From the NCBI GenBank assembly GCA_007131555.1, contig SLQH01000102.1:1-8809 (forward strand): a stretch of 8,809 nt of DNA, in the 5' to 3' direction. The notes below the pieces were generated by a model that worked only from the letters and a program-made list of their open reading frames with translations, did not search any database and had not been told where the DNA came from. A program made the position numbers and the translations under genes. This DNA comes from Planctomycetota bacterium. GTDB taxonomy: Bacteria > Planctomycetota > UBA11346. This document shows, in pieces, positions 7,729 to 8,809 of the stretch (position 1 is the first letter of the stretch; each line of letters begins with the position of its first letter).

Positions 7729-8556
7729 ATGATCACTCGCCTCCCCTTGTGCCCCTCCCTATTCATCATGCTCAGTCTGGCCGCCTGTGGCAGTAGCCAG
7801 CCCGATGCCACCACCCAGGCCACTCCCATGGCCTATGAAGAGGGCGTCTTCGAGCCGCTTGACAGTGACCGCACGGTCATCATCCACTGCGGTAATTCCA
7901 TGCGTCCCGGGGCTGAGGCCCTGGCCGCCCGTTTCCAGCGCGAGACCGGCATCGGGGTGCGGTTCAACTTCGGCGGTTCCTCGCAACTGATCGCCGCCAT
8001 CGAACTGGGCCAGCAGGGCGATCTCTATCTGCCCCACGATCCCTACGCCGCCATGCTCGACAGCAAGGAGCTACTCGATCGCTACGTCGTGCTGGGCCAT
8101 ATCGAGCCTTTGCTGATCGTCGCCCCAGGCAACCCCTTGGTCATCACAGAGCTCAAGGACCTGGCCCGACCCGGACTACGAGTCGGACTGACCGACCCCC
8201 GCTATGCGACCGCCGGCAAGCTGACCGTGGCAGCGGTCGAAAGCCTGGGCATCGCCGACGCTTTCATGGCCAATGTCGCCATGGAGGGCCGCAGCCACAA
8301 CGATGTCGCCCTGGGTGTCCTCCAAGGCCATCTTGATGTCGGGGTGGTCTGGAACTTCATCGCCCATCATTATCAAGACCAACTCGACACGGTGCCCAGC
8401 GGCTTCGATTTTGCCGAGACCCGGGTGACCCTCTGTCTGCTCACCCATGCCGAGAACCGCCGCGAGGCCGAGGCCTTCATGACCTTCGCCGACAGTGATC
8501 AGGCCCGGACCCTGTTCGCCGAGCACGGATACGTCAAAGAGAGCAGACAACCATGA
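7729..8556 (+). CDS. ModA-like substrate-binding lipoprotein (type 2 periplasmic binding fold)
   Basis: The protein has 275 residues. It has a short lipoprotein signal with lipobox LAAC and acceptor Cys20, so it is anchored at the membrane outside the cytoplasm. The body matches the molybdate-binding ModA / extracellular solute-binding pattern: GNSMRPGAEALAARFQRETG (55-74), FNFGGSSQL (79-87), DLYLPHDPYAAML (98-110), PLLIVAPGNP (127-136), TDPRYATAGKLTVAAVESLG (155-174) and DVGVVW (203-208). By eye, Ser57, Ser84 or Ser85, Ala162 and Val193 sit where ModA contacts the oxyanion. The usual Tyr of the GIVY motif is Trp208 here, so molybdate should not be assumed. A free Cys54 beside the first pocket loop is also unusual. 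No ATPase or permease gene is visible, though one could lie beyond the right edge. The gene follows the giant propeller gene by 3 nt and overlaps the next gene by 4 nt (ATGA), indicating a co-translated operon. Confidence 0.88.
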   Translation: MITRLPLCPSLFIMLSLAACGSSQPDATTQATPMAYEEGVFEPLDSDRTVIIHCGNSMRPGAEALAARFQRETGIGVRFNFGGSSQLIAAIELGQQGDLYLPHDPYAAMLDSKELLDRYVVLGHIEPLLIVAPGNPLVITELKDLARPGLRVGLTDPRYATAGKLTVAAVESLGIADAFMANVAMEGRSHNDVALGVLQGHLDVGVVWNFIAHHYQDQLDTVPSGFDFAETRVTLCLLTHAENRREAEAFMTFADSDQARTLFAEHGYVKESRQP

Positions 8557-8809
8557 TCACCAAGCCGTCTCCATGCCTGCTGTACTGCCTGCTGCTGCTG
8601 GGCCTGACCGGCCACCCGGCCGAAGCCTGCGCCATCCCCGTGGCCCACTTCGCCCTGGAGCACTGGCAACCCGACAGCTACCGCCTGCGCCTCGTGCATG
8701 CCGGTGATCTGCCGGACAGCCTGGCCGGCCGTCACCGCAGTGCCAATCTGGTCATCGACCTGCAGTTGGATCCGACAGCGACCACCACCCGCATGGAATT
8801 ACGACGACG
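8553..8809 (+). CDS. N-terminus of an exported protein of unknown function (3' end outside window)
   Basis: The ATG at 8553 overlaps the stop of the lipoprotein gene (ATGA), with a weak purine stretch AGAGAG about 9 nt upstream. The frame is open to the window edge, giving 85 residues. Residues 9-20 are a leucine-rich hydrophobic core (LLYCLLLLGLTG) followed by HPAEA, a good Sec signal peptide with cleavage before or near CAIPV. The mature start CAIPVAHFALEHWQPDSYRL resembles the pattern C.(I/V)PVFRYALERW..D.Y, which I recall from uncharacterised planctomycete and verrucomicrobial exported proteins. This is from memory, not a search. An A-x-x-C sequence (AEAC) also allows a lipoprotein reading, but the -3 residue is Ala rather than Leu, so this is less likely. 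The function is unknown; the tight coupling suggests it works with the solute-binding lipoprotein. Confidence 0.8.
   Translation, partial: MITKPSPCLLYCLLLLGLTGHPAEACAIPVAHFALEHWQPDSYRLRLVHAGDLPDSLAGRHRSANLVIDLQLDPTATTTRMELRR

Noticed and set aside
7729..8556. Naming the gene modA
   Set aside because: The fold and several motifs fit, but the pocket tyrosine is replaced by Trp and no molybdate transport genes are visible, so the symbol would overstate specificity.

Overview
The window is GC-rich and gene-dense and comes from a bacterium. The best guess is a planctomycete or another PVC-group relative. The main reason is two long PQQ-type beta-propeller proteins carrying signatures I associate with planctomycete secreted proteins. 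One has a methyltransferase-like fold inserted between propellers, a LamG-type lectin domain, HEAT-like repeats and a C-terminal malectin-like domain. Several genes lack a clear Shine-Dalgarno site, which fits but does not prove this. No rRNA, tRNA, CRISPR array, insertion sequence or phage gene is visible.

Layout: (1) Bases 1-1427 (+) are the C-terminal part of a PQQ-like propeller protein whose start lies upstream of the window. (2) Bases 1428-1554 are a short convergent gap. (3) Bases 1555-2448 (-) encode an AraC/XylS-family regulator. (4) The 2449-2502 region, or up to 2544 if a later start is used, is a short divergent control region. It holds a TATGAT box, a 7-bp direct repeat at one helical turn and a nearby perfect hairpin. 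(5) Bases 2503-7725 (+) encode a predicted exported protein of about 1,740 residues, ordered signal peptide, LamG, HEAT-like repeats, propeller, methyltransferase-like insert, propeller, malectin-like domain. (6) Bases 7729-8556 (+) encode a ModA-like substrate-binding lipoprotein. (7) From 8553 (+) to the right edge is the start of another exported protein.

Genes 5-7 are tightly linked: 3 nt separate the first pair and an ATGA overlap joins the second. They look like one operon, transcribed divergently from the AraC-type regulator, which is the obvious candidate controller. All three products appear to be exported or lipid-anchored. The simplest reading is an envelope-associated, AraC-regulated module coupling a very large putative sugar-binding propeller protein to a periplasmic-type solute receptor. 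The solute, the presence of a transporter and any enzymatic activity cannot be decided here. The partial gene at 1-1427 is a distant relative of the giant protein and shares its cysteine motif, so this locus holds at least two members of the family.
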